Notes: generated by a model from the sequence alone, not told the origin. A stretch of DNA of 64,000 nt from Janthinobacterium sp. BJB426 (GCF_002735705.1 NZ_PDZL01000015.1:84089-148088); one strand, 5' to 3'. Shown: positions 1 to 8,521, numbered from the stretch's first letter. Numbers and translations are program-made.

Positions 1-246
1 GGCACCGGCCAGGGCCACGGCTTGCTCGCGCGGCGTGTCGATCTTCAGGAAGACGCTGATTTCCGGGTCGACGGACATCTGTTCCGACATGGGGCGGACA
101 TTGTCGAGCATGGTCAAGCCGGCGAATGGCAGCGACAGGGCGATGGCGACGACGACGACGTTCAAGAGAAAGCCGCCCGGCGACTTGCGCAAGTGAATCA
201 GCGCCGAACCGAGGGCGAAGCGGTGTTGACGGAACCAGCCTCTCAT
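1..246 (-). CDS. ftsX: FtsX, cell division ABC permease (partial, N-terminal part only)
   Basis: FtsX is the membrane partner of FtsE; together they couple septal peptidoglycan hydrolysis to constriction. Only the first 82 codons are in the window; the gene continues past base 1. The visible protein starts MRGWFRQHRFALGSAL, followed by a hydrophobic segment (LLNVVVVAIALSLPFAGL) that fits the first transmembrane helix, and then the start of the periplasmic domain. Its ATG overlaps the ftsE stop as ATGA (243-246), so the two genes are translationally coupled. The assignment rests on the N-terminal pattern and the ftsE neighbour. Confidence 0.9.
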   Translation of the reverse strand, partial: MRGWFRQHRFALGSALIHLRKSPGGFLLNVVVVAIALSLPFAGLTMLDNVRPMSEQMSVDPEISVFLKIDTPREQAVALAGA

Positions 247-980
247 GCCTGTTCTCCTTCGCCGTGATCCAGGCCAGGCGCGAAATCGGGATCGGGCGGG
301 GCGAAGACGGGCGCCTGCGTGGCCTTGTCGATGGCCACCAGCTGGCCGTTTTTCAGGTGGATCACGCGGGCGGCTGCGTCGAGCATCTGTTCGTCATGGC
401 TGGAAATGAGGCAGGTCACGCCGACGGAGTGGAATGCTTTCAGGGCGTCGAGCACCTTGTTGGCGCTGGCGCGGTCCAGGTTGGCCGTCGGTTCGTCGGC
501 CAGGATGATTTGCGGCCGGTTGACGATGGCGCGCGCGATCGATACGCGCTGCTGCTCGCCGCCCGACAGCGACAGGGGGCGCGCCATGGCGCGGTCCAGC
601 AGTCCCACCTTGTCGAGCGCGGCGCGGGCGCGCTGTTCCGCGGCAACTTTATGCGCGCCGACGACGAGCAGCGGCAGCATGACGTTGGCCAGGATGGAGC
701 GGTCGTTGAGCAGCTTTTGCTGCTGGAAGATCAGGCCCATGTTGCGGCGCAGGAAGGGCACGCCGGCCGGCTTGATCTTCGCCATGTCCTGGCCATTGAC
801 GATCAGCTTGCCCGACGTGGGGCGTTCCATGGCGGCGATCATTTTCAGCAAGGTGGATTTGCCGGCGCCGGACGGGCCGGCCAGAAACACCAGCTCGCCC
901 TTGGCAATACTGAGCGAAATGTCGCTGAGCGCCACGGCATCGGGGGAGTATTGCTTGGAGACGTGCTGAAATTCAATCAT
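243..980 (-). CDS. ftsE: FtsE, cell division ABC-transporter ATPase
   Basis: FtsE is the cytoplasmic ATPase of the FtsEX complex, which acts at the division septum. The 245-residue protein has a Walker A motif GPSGAGKS near residue 36, the ABC signature LSGGEQQR near 138, Walker B IILADEP near 158 and a switch histidine (SSHDEQ) near 192. It is about 20 residues longer than E. coli FtsE, owing to a Pro/Asp-rich tail. It lies 8 bases downstream of ftsY and overlaps ftsX by four bases, the classical ftsY-ftsE-ftsX operon. Confidence 0.96.
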   Translation of the reverse strand: MIEFQHVSKQYSPDAVALSDISLSIAKGELVFLAGPSGAGKSTLLKMIAAMERPTSGKLIVNGQDMAKIKPAGVPFLRRNMGLIFQQQKLLNDRSILANVMLPLLVVGAHKVAAEQRARAALDKVGLLDRAMARPLSLSGGEQQRVSIARAIVNRPQIILADEPTANLDRASANKVLDALKAFHSVGVTCLISSHDEQMLDAAARVIHLKNGQLVAIDKATQAPVFAPPDPDFAPGLDHGEGEQA

Positions 981-988
981 GTATAGGC

Positions 989-2047
989 TTATCCGAGCAG
1001 CGCTTCGACAAATTCGGCAGCCACGAAAGGCTGCAAGTCTTCAATTTTCTCACCGATGCCGATGAAATACACGGGCACAGGGCGTACGCGGGCAATCGCC
1101 GCCAGCACGCCGCCCTTGGCGGTACCGTCCAGCTTGGTGATCACCAGGCCGCTCAATTGCAGGGCATCATCAAACGCTTTCACTTGCGTGAGGGCATTCT
1201 GGCCCGTGTTGCCGTCGATGACGAGCAGGGTTTCATGCGGCGCGCCCTCCATGCCCTTGCCGATCACGCGCTTGATTTTCTTCAATTCTTCCATCAGGTG
1301 CAACTGCGTCGGCAAGCGGCCCGCCGTGTCGACCATCACCACGTCGATGCCGCGCGCTTTCGCCGATTGCACGGAGTCGTAGGCCACGGCGGCCGGGTCG
1401 CCCGATTCCTGCGAAATCACGGTGACGTTGTTGCGCTCGCCCCAGACCATCAGTTGCTCGCGCGCGGCGGCGCGGAAGGTGTCGCCCGCAGCCAGCAGCA
1501 CGGACTGGTTGTTCGACTGCATGTGCTTGGCCAGCTTGCCGATGGTGGTGGTCTTGCCGGCGCCATTCACGCCGGAAATCATCATCACCAGCGGCTTGTG
1601 GCGGCCCAGCTCGAAGCGCTTTTCCAGCGGCGAGAGCAGGTCGATCAGCAGTACTTTCAGGGCGGCCTTGACGGCGGCCGCGTCGAGCAGCTTGTCTTCC
1701 TTGACCTTTTTCTTCAATTCCGTGAGCAGGAATTCCGTGGCGTCGATGCCCGCGTCGGACATCAGCAGCGCCGCTTCCAGCTCTTCGTACAGGGCGTCGT
1801 CGATCTTCGCGCCGACGAACAGCACGGACAAGGTGTTCGAGGTTTTCGACAGGCCCGCCTTCAGGCGCGTCATCCACGATTTTTTCTCGGGTTCGGCGGC
1901 CACGATCACGGGCACGAGCTCGGCCGGCGCGCCGCTCAGGGGCGTAGCGACAGGCTGCGGTGCAGGCGGCGTGGCGGCGGGAAGGACGAGGGGCTCGGCT
2001 GGTGCAGCCTCGGGAGCGATGGGTTTTTTCTTGAAGAAACTAAACAT
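989..2047 (-). CDS. ftsY: FtsY, signal recognition particle receptor
   Basis: FtsY docks SRP-ribosome complexes at the inner membrane for cotranslational insertion of membrane proteins. The 352-residue protein begins with a short Pro/Ala-rich, weakly acidic A region (to about residue 55), then an N domain and the SRP-type GTPase G domain: P-loop GVNGAGKTT near 158, DTFRAAA near 192, DTAGRL near 240 and TKLDGTAKGG near 305. The A region is much shorter than in E. coli FtsY, as is common in betaproteobacteria. It is the first gene of ftsY-ftsE-ftsX. Confidence 0.97.
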   Translation of the reverse strand: MFSFFKKKPIAPEAAPAEPLVLPAATPPAPQPVATPLSGAPAELVPVIVAAEPEKKSWMTRLKAGLSKTSNTLSVLFVGAKIDDALYEELEAALLMSDAGIDATEFLLTELKKKVKEDKLLDAAAVKAALKVLLIDLLSPLEKRFELGRHKPLVMMISGVNGAGKTTTIGKLAKHMQSNNQSVLLAAGDTFRAAAREQLMVWGERNNVTVISQESGDPAAVAYDSVQSAKARGIDVVMVDTAGRLPTQLHLMEELKKIKRVIGKGMEGAPHETLLVIDGNTGQNALTQVKAFDDALQLSGLVITKLDGTAKGGVLAAIARVRPVPVYFIGIGEKIEDLQPFVAAEFVEALLG

Positions 2048-2211
2048 GGATGTGTGGTGGCGGGTGCTGACCTAAGGCCCGGCGGCGCCGGACACTGTGT
2101 TACGGGCTATTCTACCAGAGCGCGCCCGGCCCTTCATGCTTTACTGTTCGATTGGCAACATTGCGTCGCTATCCACGGAGATCGCCGCAGTTGCCGCGCT
2201 TTCCAGCCGGA

Positions 2212-3153
2212 TCAATGGGTTTGCAGGGCCTGCGCCTGGTGGCGGCGACGCCAGTCGGCGATGCTTTCGTCGACTTGCCGCAAGTCCAGCACATGCAAAA
2301 AGGGCGGCGGCTGCCTGGTCAGCACGGGACTGCGTCCGCCAGCCCACAATTCCATGCTTGGAGGCAAGCTTGCATGCAGTTGCTGCAGGCTGTCGCGCGT
2401 CTGCCTTTGCTTGCTGGCGCTGGAAAATGATAGCGCGACGATATCGGCCCGCTGCGCGCGGGCGGCCGCGACGATGTCCGTCAGCGGTGTTTCCACGCCC
2501 AGCGACATGCAATGGGCGCCGGCCGCCGCACACAGGGCCTCGGCCATCAGCAGCCCCAGGCCGTGACGTTCCTGCGGCAAGGTACTGAGGACGATGCGCG
2601 GCGAGCGCATGGATGGGCTGCTTGCTTGCGGCAGGGAAAAGATGGCGTGGCGCATCACCGTTTGCAAGGTTTCGCTATACAGGTGCTCTTCATACACGGC
2701 CAGTTCGCCGCAAGCCCACGCTTCGCCCACCATGCCGGTGAGGGGAGCGATCACGTCGATGGTGAACGCTTTCAGGCCCAGCACGGCCAGCGCCTGGCGC
2801 AGGGCGTCGCCCAGTTCCGCCATCTGGTGGCTACGGCACAGGGCCAGGTAGTGTTCGAGCTGGGGGGGCGGCGTGGACGACGCCGCGCTGCCGGCGCTGG
2901 CCAGCTGCTGCAGTTGCGCGGTGCTGTGCTGCATGATTTTTCCCGGACGAAATCCGAGATCCAGCAGGCGCTTGACCATGCGCAACTTTTGTACCTGCTC
3001 GGCCGGGTAGCTGCGCTCGCCAAAGGCGTCGCGCCGTGGCTGGGGAAAGTCGTAGCGGCGCTCCCACACGCGCAAGGTTTCCTTGGCCAGCCCGGTGTCG
3101 CGTTCGACATCGCTGATGCTGAAGGCGGAAGTAGGTTGCAGGTCAGTATCCAT
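2212..3153 (-). CDS. MerR-family regulator with cobalamin-binding-type sensor domain (CarH/LitR-like)
   Basis: The 313-residue protein has an N-terminal MerR helix-turn-helix (FSISDVERDTGLAKETLRVW, residues about 11-32), then a helical linker and a C-terminal B12-binding-like domain. Two features of cobalamin photoreceptors are visible: a W-x9-EH pattern (W, then ACGELAVYE, then EH) and ERHGLG, an E-x-H-x-x-G version of the cobalamin-ligand motif DxHxxG. In CarH/LitR proteins such a domain binds adenosylcobalamin and releases DNA on illumination. The gene diverges from the lipid-modification operon starting at 3358, the usual position of its target. Start: I chose ATG 3153; an upstream in-frame extension to 3222 looks non-coding. 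Cofactor binding and light sensing are inferences. Confidence 0.85.
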   Translation of the reverse strand: MDTDLQPTSAFSISDVERDTGLAKETLRVWERRYDFPQPRRDAFGERSYPAEQVQKLRMVKRLLDLGFRPGKIMQHSTAQLQQLASAGSAASSTPPPQLEHYLALCRSHQMAELGDALRQALAVLGLKAFTIDVIAPLTGMVGEAWACGELAVYEEHLYSETLQTVMRHAIFSLPQASSPSMRSPRIVLSTLPQERHGLGLLMAEALCAAAGAHCMSLGVETPLTDIVAAARAQRADIVALSFSSASKQRQTRDSLQQLHASLPPSMELWAGGRSPVLTRQPPPFLHVLDLRQVDESIADWRRRHQAQALQTH

Positions 3154-3282
3154 ACCAGGGGGCTTGCTCGCATGCCAAAAGAACGTGGAGTGCATTTTAC
3201 GCCTTCCGCTGCCCCATACCAAATAGCTGAATCCGATTAGAAATTGCCGGCGTATAAGTTTTTGAACGGCTGAGGGCGCTCA

Positions 3283-3311
3283 TTGACACAAATCAAGATT
3301 TCATCGATTAT
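3283..3311 (+). promoter_or_regulatory. Putative promoter of the lipid operon with an embedded FNR/CRP-like box
   Basis: TTGACA (3283-3288) and GATTAT (3306-3311), separated by 17 bases, form a good sigma-70-type promoter upstream of the FAD oxidoreductase gene. The -35 region overlaps TTGAC-ACAA-ATCAA (3283-3296), which matches the FNR consensus TTGAT-N4-ATCAA at 9 of 10 positions. A CRP/FNR-type regulator could therefore also act here; overlap with the -35 would suit repression more than classical activation. This is based on motif reading only. Confidence 0.5.
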
Positions 3312-3324
3312 CCATGAGGCTCTA

Positions 3325-3356
3325 TTTGTCCAGGACAAACTAAATACAGGTGTATT
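3325..3356. promoter_or_regulatory. Two adjacent perfect inverted repeats, candidate operator sites
   Basis: TTTGTCC-A-GGACAAA (3325-3339) and AATACA-GG-TGTATT (3343-3356) are both perfect inverted repeats. They lie between the putative promoter and the ATG at 3358. Both contain TGT/ACA half-site cores of the kind bound by MerR-type light regulators. Placement downstream of the promoter suits repression by the divergent MerR protein. The second palindrome ends two bases before the start codon, so it could also affect translation. Confidence 0.5.
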
Positions 3357-3357
3357 C

Positions 3358-4668
3358 ATGAAAATTGCTGTCGTCGGAGCAGGAATCGCAGGTCTGTCGT
3401 GTGCCTATCGTCTGGCGCAGGCCGGCCAGGACGTCACCTTGTACGAGGCGGGCGACTACTTTGGCGGGCACAGCCATACGGTGGATGTGACGCTCGATGG
3501 CGTCACGCATGGCGTCGACACGGGTTTTCTCGTGTTCAATCACGCCACGTATCCGAACCTGGTGCAACTGTTTGACGAACTTGGCGTCGAGGCGGCCGAC
3601 AGCGACATGTCGTTTTCCGTGAAGATGCCTTTGGGCGGGGCGTCCGATGCCCGCGTGCTGGAATGGGCGGGCGCCAACCTGGATACCGTGTTTGCCCAGC
3701 GCAGCAATCTGCTGCGCCCGGCCTTCCTGCGCATGTTGCGCGATATTCTGCGTTTCAACCGCCAGGCCAGCGCCCTGGCCACGGCCAGCGTGCCGGCGCC
3801 GGCCCTGTCGCTGGGCGAGTTTCTCGACCTGCACGGCTATGGCGACGAATTCCGGCACTGGTATCTGCTGCCGATGGCCGCCTGCATCTGGTCATGCCCG
3901 GCGCGCCAGATGCTGGCTTTTCCGCTGGCTACTTTCATCCGTTTCTGCCACAACCATGGCTTGCTGCAAGTGAGCGACCGGCCGCAATGGCGCACGGTGC
4001 GCGGCGGCTCGCGCGTGTACGTGAAAAAACTGCTGGCGGGCATCCCGCAGCAGCGCCTGGCGTGCCCCGTGCTGGCCGTGCGCCGCCAGGCCCACGGCGG
4101 CGCGCGCATGGTCGAGCTGCAGACGGCCGCCGGCGTCGAGCATGTCGATCACGTCGTGCTCGCTTGTCACAGCGACCAGTCGCTGGCCCTGCTGGGAGAT
4201 ATCCGCGACGACGAGCGCGCCGTGCTCGAAGCCGTGCGCTACCAGCCGAATCGCGCTGTGCTGCATACGGATGCGTCTTGTCTGCCGCAGCGCCGCCGTG
4301 CCTGGTCCGCCTGGAATTACCAGGGCCGGCCGGCCGCGCACGGCGAGGCGCCGCAAGTGTGTGTGCATTATTTGCTGAACCAGCTGCAACCCTTGCCCTT
4401 CAGCACGCCCGTCATCGTTTCGCTCAATCCGCTCGACGAGCCCGCTCCGGCCAGCATCATCGACGAATTTTCGTATGCCCACCCCGTGTTCGATGGCGCG
4501 GCCATTGCCGCCCAGGCGCGCCTGGCCGGATTCCAGGGCGCGCAGCACACGTGGTTCGCGGGCGCGTGGACCGGTTATGGTTTCCATGAAGACGGCTTGA
4601 AGTCGGGCCTGGCCGTGGCCGAAGCGCTGAACAGCATGGCGGCGGCGGAGCTCGGCCATGCCGCGTGA
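3358..4668 (+). CDS. FAD-dependent oxidoreductase (COG2907, flavin amine oxidase-like)
   Basis: The 436-residue flavoprotein opens with a Rossmann dinucleotide motif, VGAGIAGLSCAYRLAQAG, followed by the ribose-binding Glu in LYEAG. Near the C-terminus WFAGAWTGYGFHEDGLKSG is typical of the FAD-contact region of amine-oxidase/desaturase-like enzymes. The COG2907 family almost always sits beside DUF1365 and a Cfa-like methyltransferase, as here, and is thought to act on unsaturated or methylated acyl chains. The reaction cannot be read from the sequence. Start: MKIAVVGAGIAG at 3358, where the Rossmann fold begins; an upstream TTG-initiated extension runs through the promoter and is rejected. It is the first gene of an eight-gene operon. 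Confidence 0.88.
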   Translation: MKIAVVGAGIAGLSCAYRLAQAGQDVTLYEAGDYFGGHSHTVDVTLDGVTHGVDTGFLVFNHATYPNLVQLFDELGVEAADSDMSFSVKMPLGGASDARVLEWAGANLDTVFAQRSNLLRPAFLRMLRDILRFNRQASALATASVPAPALSLGEFLDLHGYGDEFRHWYLLPMAACIWSCPARQMLAFPLATFIRFCHNHGLLQVSDRPQWRTVRGGSRVYVKKLLAGIPQQRLACPVLAVRRQAHGGARMVELQTAAGVEHVDHVVLACHSDQSLALLGDIRDDERAVLEAVRYQPNRAVLHTDASCLPQRRRAWSAWNYQGRPAAHGEAPQVCVHYLLNQLQPLPFSTPVIVSLNPLDEPAPASIIDEFSYAHPVFDGAAIAAQARLAGFQGAQHTWFAGAWTGYGFHEDGLKSGLAVAEALNSMAAAELGHAA

Positions 4669-5455
4669 TCCCACGCAGCCGTCGCAGCCGCAACCCCAGC
4701 TGTGCCTGGGACTGGTGCGCCATGCGCGGCTGCGTCCGCGCGCGCATGCCTTTAGTTATGGCATGTTTTATCTGCGCCTGCCCTTGCGCAGCCTGGGCGC
4801 GTACGATTTTCCTGCCAGGTTGATTTCGCGCAACGGCGCCAATGTGCTGTCCTTCCGCGACAGCGACCACGGCGATGGCACGACGCCGCTGCTGGACTGG
4901 ATCGACGGTTTGCTGCGCCAGCATGGCGTGTCGGACGCGGGCGGCGAAATCTGGCTGCAAACCATGCCGCGCATGTTCGGCTATGTCTTCAATCCCGTCA
5001 GTTTCTGGTTTTGCCACCGCCCGGATGGCGCGCTGCGCGCCGTGGTCTGCGATGTGCGCAATACCTTCGGCGAGCGCCATCTGTACCTGCTCGAACAGGG
5101 CGGCGCCATCGCCTATGGCAGCGAACTGGTCGCCAAGAAAATTTTCCACGTGTCGCCGTTTTGCAAGGTGGAGGGCCGGTACCGCTTCCGTTTCCTGCGC
5201 AATAGCGAACAGGACGGCGAACGCCACCTGGCCAGAGTCGACTACGACGACCTCGACGGTCCGCTGCTACAGACGAGTTTGTCCGGCACGGCCCAGCCGC
5301 TGCGCGATGGCGCCATCGCCTGGGCCTTGTTGCGCTATCCCCTGATGACGTTCGGCGTGATGGCGCGCATTCATTGGCAAGCCTTGCGCCTGTGGTTGCG
5401 CCGCGTGCCGTTTTTCAGCAAACCCCACCCCCCTCAAGAAAAGGTGTCCCGATGA
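4658..5455 (+). CDS. DUF1365 family protein
   Basis: The 265-residue protein carries typical family features: an N-terminal LVRHARLRPRAHAFSYGMFYLRL, the central MFGYVFNPVSFWFCHR and the downstream VSPFCKVEGRYRF. No enzymatic activity is established for DUF1365. Its nearly invariant pairing with COG2907 and Cfa-like genes implies a role in the same lipid modification, perhaps substrate handling. It overlaps the preceding gene by 11 bases and the following one by ATGA, so expression is coupled. No signal peptide is evident. Confidence 0.9.
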   Translation: MPRDPTQPSQPQPQLCLGLVRHARLRPRAHAFSYGMFYLRLPLRSLGAYDFPARLISRNGANVLSFRDSDHGDGTTPLLDWIDGLLRQHGVSDAGGEIWLQTMPRMFGYVFNPVSFWFCHRPDGALRAVVCDVRNTFGERHLYLLEQGGAIAYGSELVAKKIFHVSPFCKVEGRYRFRFLRNSEQDGERHLARVDYDDLDGPLLQTSLSGTAQPLRDGAIAWALLRYPLMTFGVMARIHWQALRLWLRRVPFFSKPHPPQEKVSR

Positions 5456-6693
5456 GCTCCGATTCCCTGCCGACCGGCCTGCATGCGCGCAGCAGTTCCC
5501 CTCCCTTGCATGGGCATGCGCACCTGGACATGCCCGCCGCCGGGCGCATGATTGTGCGCCTGCTGGAAAAATTGCAATATGGCGCCCTGCGCCTGCGCAC
5601 GCCTGACGGCAGCATCTTGCTGTACGGCGACGGCAGCCACCCCGTCACCCTGGACTTGCATAACTGGCGCCTGTGTGCGGCCGTGCTGCGCTCGGGTGAC
5701 ATTGGCTTTGCGGAAACGTTTATCGCCGGCGACTGGCGCACGGACAATTTGCCGGGCTTGATCGAGCTGATGATACGCAACCGCGCGCACATCGAATCGC
5801 TGATTTACGGCAACTGGTGGGGCAACCTGGTCTACAAGGTCCGGCATTTGCTCAATCGCAATTCGCGCGCCGGCAGCAAGAAGAATATCCACGCCCATTA
5901 CGACATCGGCAACGCCTTTTATCAGCTGTGGCTGGATCCATCGATGACGTACTCGAGCGCGCTGTTCACCGAAGGCGCCAGCCTGGAGCAGGCGCAAGGT
6001 GCGAAATACCGCCGTATTGCGGATCAGCTGCAGCTGCAGCCGGGCCAGCGCGTGCTGGAAATCGGCTGCGGCTGGGGCGGTTTTGCGGAAACGGCGGCGC
6101 GCAGCTACGGCGCGCACGTGACGGGCCTGACCTTGTCGACCGAACAACTGGCGTATGCGCGCCAGCGCCTGCACGACGCGGGGCTGGCGGGACAGGCCGA
6201 TCTGCAGCTGTGCGATTACCGCGACAGCGCCGGCCAGTACGACGCCATCGCCTCGATCGAAATGTTCGAAGCCGTGGGGCAAAGCTACTGGCCCGGCTAT
6301 TTCGAATGCGTGGCGCGCAACCTGAAGCAGGGCGGACGCGCCTGCATCCAGACCATCGTCATCGCCGATGACTTGTTCGAGCGCTACAGCAAGAGCACGG
6401 ATTTCATTCAACAGTACATTTTTCCGGGCGGCATGTTGCCGTCGCCGGCCGAGTTTCGCCGCGCCGCCGAAGCGCAGGGTTTGCGCGTGGAAGACGCCTT
6501 CAGCTTCGGCCTCGATTACGCGGAAACCTTGCGCCAGTGGCGCGCCAGCTTCCTGGCCCAGCGCACGGCGCTGGAAAAGCAGGGTTTCGATGGCCGTTTC
6601 CTGCTGACCTGGGAATTTTACCTCGCGTATTGCGAGGCCGCCTTTCAGGCGCACAACACAGATGTGATGCAATTTACCCTGATCAAGGACTGA
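5452..6693 (+). CDS. Cyclopropane-fatty-acyl-phospholipid synthase-like SAM methyltransferase
   Basis: The 413-residue member of the Cfa family transfers a methyl group from SAM to an acyl-chain double bond in membrane phospholipid. SAM motif I is VLEIGCGWGGFAE (near residue 200); further family blocks are HYDIGN, EMFEAVG, FIQQYIFPGGMLPS and DYAETL. Compared with E. coli Cfa as I remember it, the bicarbonate-site Cys (YSCAYW) is Ser here (TYSSAL) and the His in LHTIG is Gln (IQTIV), while Glu (MFE), Ile and Tyr (DY) are kept. That divergence suggests a related but different product, such as a methylated rather than cyclopropanated chain. Start ATG overlaps the DUF1365 stop (ATGA). Confidence 0.88.
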   Translation: MSSDSLPTGLHARSSSPPLHGHAHLDMPAAGRMIVRLLEKLQYGALRLRTPDGSILLYGDGSHPVTLDLHNWRLCAAVLRSGDIGFAETFIAGDWRTDNLPGLIELMIRNRAHIESLIYGNWWGNLVYKVRHLLNRNSRAGSKKNIHAHYDIGNAFYQLWLDPSMTYSSALFTEGASLEQAQGAKYRRIADQLQLQPGQRVLEIGCGWGGFAETAARSYGAHVTGLTLSTEQLAYARQRLHDAGLAGQADLQLCDYRDSAGQYDAIASIEMFEAVGQSYWPGYFECVARNLKQGGRACIQTIVIADDLFERYSKSTDFIQQYIFPGGMLPSPAEFRRAAEAQGLRVEDAFSFGLDYAETLRQWRASFLAQRTALEKQGFDGRFLLTWEFYLAYCEAAFQAHNTDVMQFTLIKD

Positions 6694-6695
6694 CC

Positions 6696-7244
6696 ATGCG
6701 CCGCCTGCTTGCCACTGTTGTGCTGTCATTGACCATGTTGGGCGCTGCGGCCGCGCCGCCTGCCTTTGTCGCTGCCGACGTGCCCGAAGCCCGCCTGGCG
6801 GGTGAGGGCGACTACACGTGGTTCGGCATGCGTATTTATCGGGCGCAACTGTGGGTGGGCCCGCAAGGCTACCAGGGCGCGGCATCGGCAACGGCGCCGT
6901 TTGTACTGGAACTGCGCTACGCGCGTTCGCTCGACGGCAAGAAGATCGCCGAAGCCAGTTATGAACAGATGCAGAAAATCGGCGCCGGCACGGAAGCACA
7001 GCGGCTGGCGTGGCTGGCTACCATGCAGCGTATCTTTCCTGACGTCAAGGAAGACCAGCGCATCGCGGGCGCCTACCGTGCTGGCATCGCGCCCGGCGTG
7101 CGCTTTTATCTCGATGGCAAGGCGCTGGCCGACGTGAACGATGGCGACTTCGCGCGCGCCTTCTTTGCCATCTGGCTGTCGCCGTCGAGCACGGCGCCGA
7201 AGCTGCGCGCAGCCTTGCTGCAAAGTGCGGCACCACTGCCATGA
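6696..7244 (+). CDS. Secreted chalcone isomerase-like protein
   Basis: The 182-residue protein has a signal peptide (MRRLLATVVLSLTMLGAAAA, cleavage near residue 20) and the chalcone-isomerase-like fold region: GEGDYTWFGMRIYRAQLWVG, FVLELRYARSLDGKKIAE and the late AFFAIWLS. Bacterial members are generally believed to lack flavonoid chemistry and are related to fatty-acid-binding proteins. A periplasmic acyl-chain binding role in this lipid operon is plausible but unproven. It starts 2 bases after the Cfa-like stop and overlaps the transporter gene by ATGA. Confidence 0.85.
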   Translation: MRRLLATVVLSLTMLGAAAAPPAFVAADVPEARLAGEGDYTWFGMRIYRAQLWVGPQGYQGAASATAPFVLELRYARSLDGKKIAEASYEQMQKIGAGTEAQRLAWLATMQRIFPDVKEDQRIAGAYRAGIAPGVRFYLDGKALADVNDGDFARAFFAIWLSPSSTAPKLRAALLQSAAPLP

Positions 7245-8521
7245 ACGCCGGGGCCAGCGCGTTGAGCTTGCCTGCCTTGTTCAGCTATGGCCTGTTCGGC
7301 TTGCCGCTGGCCATGCTGGCGCTGCCCATCTATATATATGTTGCGCCGTTTTATGCGCAGCGCAGCAGTCTTGATTTGGCGCAGATCGGCGCCGTGCTGC
7401 TGGCGGCCCGCATCGCCGCCGCCTTCATCGATCCTGCCCTCGGCGCCTGGATGGCGCGTGGCGGGCGCAGCTATGCCGTGCTGGTCGCGTTCTCGCTGCC
7501 GTTGCTGCTGCTGGGCTTTGGCGCCCTGTTCCATCCGCCGTCCATGCCGCAAGCGGCCACCCTGGCCTGGTTCCTGGCCGCCCTGCTGCTCGTCTACGCC
7601 GCCTATGGCCTGGCCGGCATCGCGCACCAGAGCTGGGGCGCGGCCCTGAGCCAGGCGCGCGGGCAGCGGGCGCGCGTGGCGGCCGTGCGCGAAGGCTGCG
7701 GCTTGCTGGGCGTGATCCTGGCTGCGGGGCTGACGTCCGTGCTCGGCTATGACGGTCTGTCGCTGGCCTTTGCCGTCTGCCTGCTGGCGGCGGGCGCTCT
7801 GCTGCTGGCGCGCGCGCCGCGTCCGGTTTTACGCCAAGGCACGGAGGCGCTGCCCGCCGGCGCCTGGCGCCTGCCATTTCGCCAGTGCGCGTTTCGCTGG
7901 CTGTTCGCCGTTCTGCTCGTCAATGGCGTGGCGGCCGCCATTCCCGCCACCCTGTTCCTGTTCTTTGCCGCCGACTACTTGCGCCTGGGCCATTACGCAG
8001 GACCGTTCCTGATCGTCTATTTTTGCGCGGCGGCCGCCTCGATGCCCGTGTGGGTGGCCCTGGCGCGCCGCTTTGGCGAGGCGCGCGCCTGGGGTGGCGC
8101 CATGCTGCTGGCCGCGACCGTGTTTGTCTGGGCGTACGGCCTGGGTGCGGGCGCGGCCTGGGGTTTTGCCAGTATCTGCCTGCTGTCGGGCCTGGCTTTG
8201 GGCGCCGACCTGGCCTTGCCGCCGGCCCTGCTGGCAGGGCTGATCGGCGCGGCAGGTCATGGCGGGCGGCATGAGGCGGCGTATTTCGGCTGGTGGAACT
8301 GGGGCGTGCAGATGAGCCTGGCGCTGGCGGCCGGCATCGCCTTGCCCCTGCTGGCCTGGCTCGGCTATGTGCCGGGCGGCAGCGGCGGCTTGCCGGCCCT
8401 GTCCGCCGCCTACGCCTTGCTGCCCTGTGTTTTGAAACTGCTGGCGGCGTTATTGCTGTGGCGCGCGCCCCTGCAACATATATATAGTGACCACCTGGAG
8501 AATCGCGTATGCGTTTCATGA
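7241..8521 (+). CDS. MFS transporter, GPH/MelB-like
   Basis: The 426-residue integral membrane protein has about 12 hydrophobic segments. The opening FSYGLFGLPLAMLALPIYIYVAPFY and the following ARIAAAFIDPALGAWMARG resemble the glycoside-pentoside-hexuronide (MelB) family, where the loop after helix 2 carries the conserved Asp-Pro. In the related Rhodobacter lipid cluster a transporter of this type also lies in the operon. The substrate is unknown; a lipid or precursor is more likely than a sugar given the neighbours. It overlaps genes on both sides. Confidence 0.82.
   Translation: MNAGASALSLPALFSYGLFGLPLAMLALPIYIYVAPFYAQRSSLDLAQIGAVLLAARIAAAFIDPALGAWMARGGRSYAVLVAFSLPLLLLGFGALFHPPSMPQAATLAWFLAALLLVYAAYGLAGIAHQSWGAALSQARGQRARVAAVREGCGLLGVILAAGLTSVLGYDGLSLAFAVCLLAAGALLLARAPRPVLRQGTEALPAGAWRLPFRQCAFRWLFAVLLVNGVAAAIPATLFLFFAADYLRLGHYAGPFLIVYFCAAAASMPVWVALARRFGEARAWGGAMLLAATVFVWAYGLGAGAAWGFASICLLSGLALGADLALPPALLAGLIGAAGHGGRHEAAYFGWWNWGVQMSLALAAGIALPLLAWLGYVPGGSGGLPALSAAYALLPCVLKLLAALLLWRAPLQHIYSDHLENRVCVS

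Noticed and set aside
3283..3357. TTG-initiated N-terminal extension of the FAD oxidoreductase
   Set aside because: It would translate the promoter and palindromes; the Rossmann fold starts at the ATG at 3358.
7331..7341. ATATATATATG tract inside the GPH transporter gene
   Set aside because: A short dinucleotide run in coding sequence; it encodes IYIY in a membrane helix and needs no other explanation.
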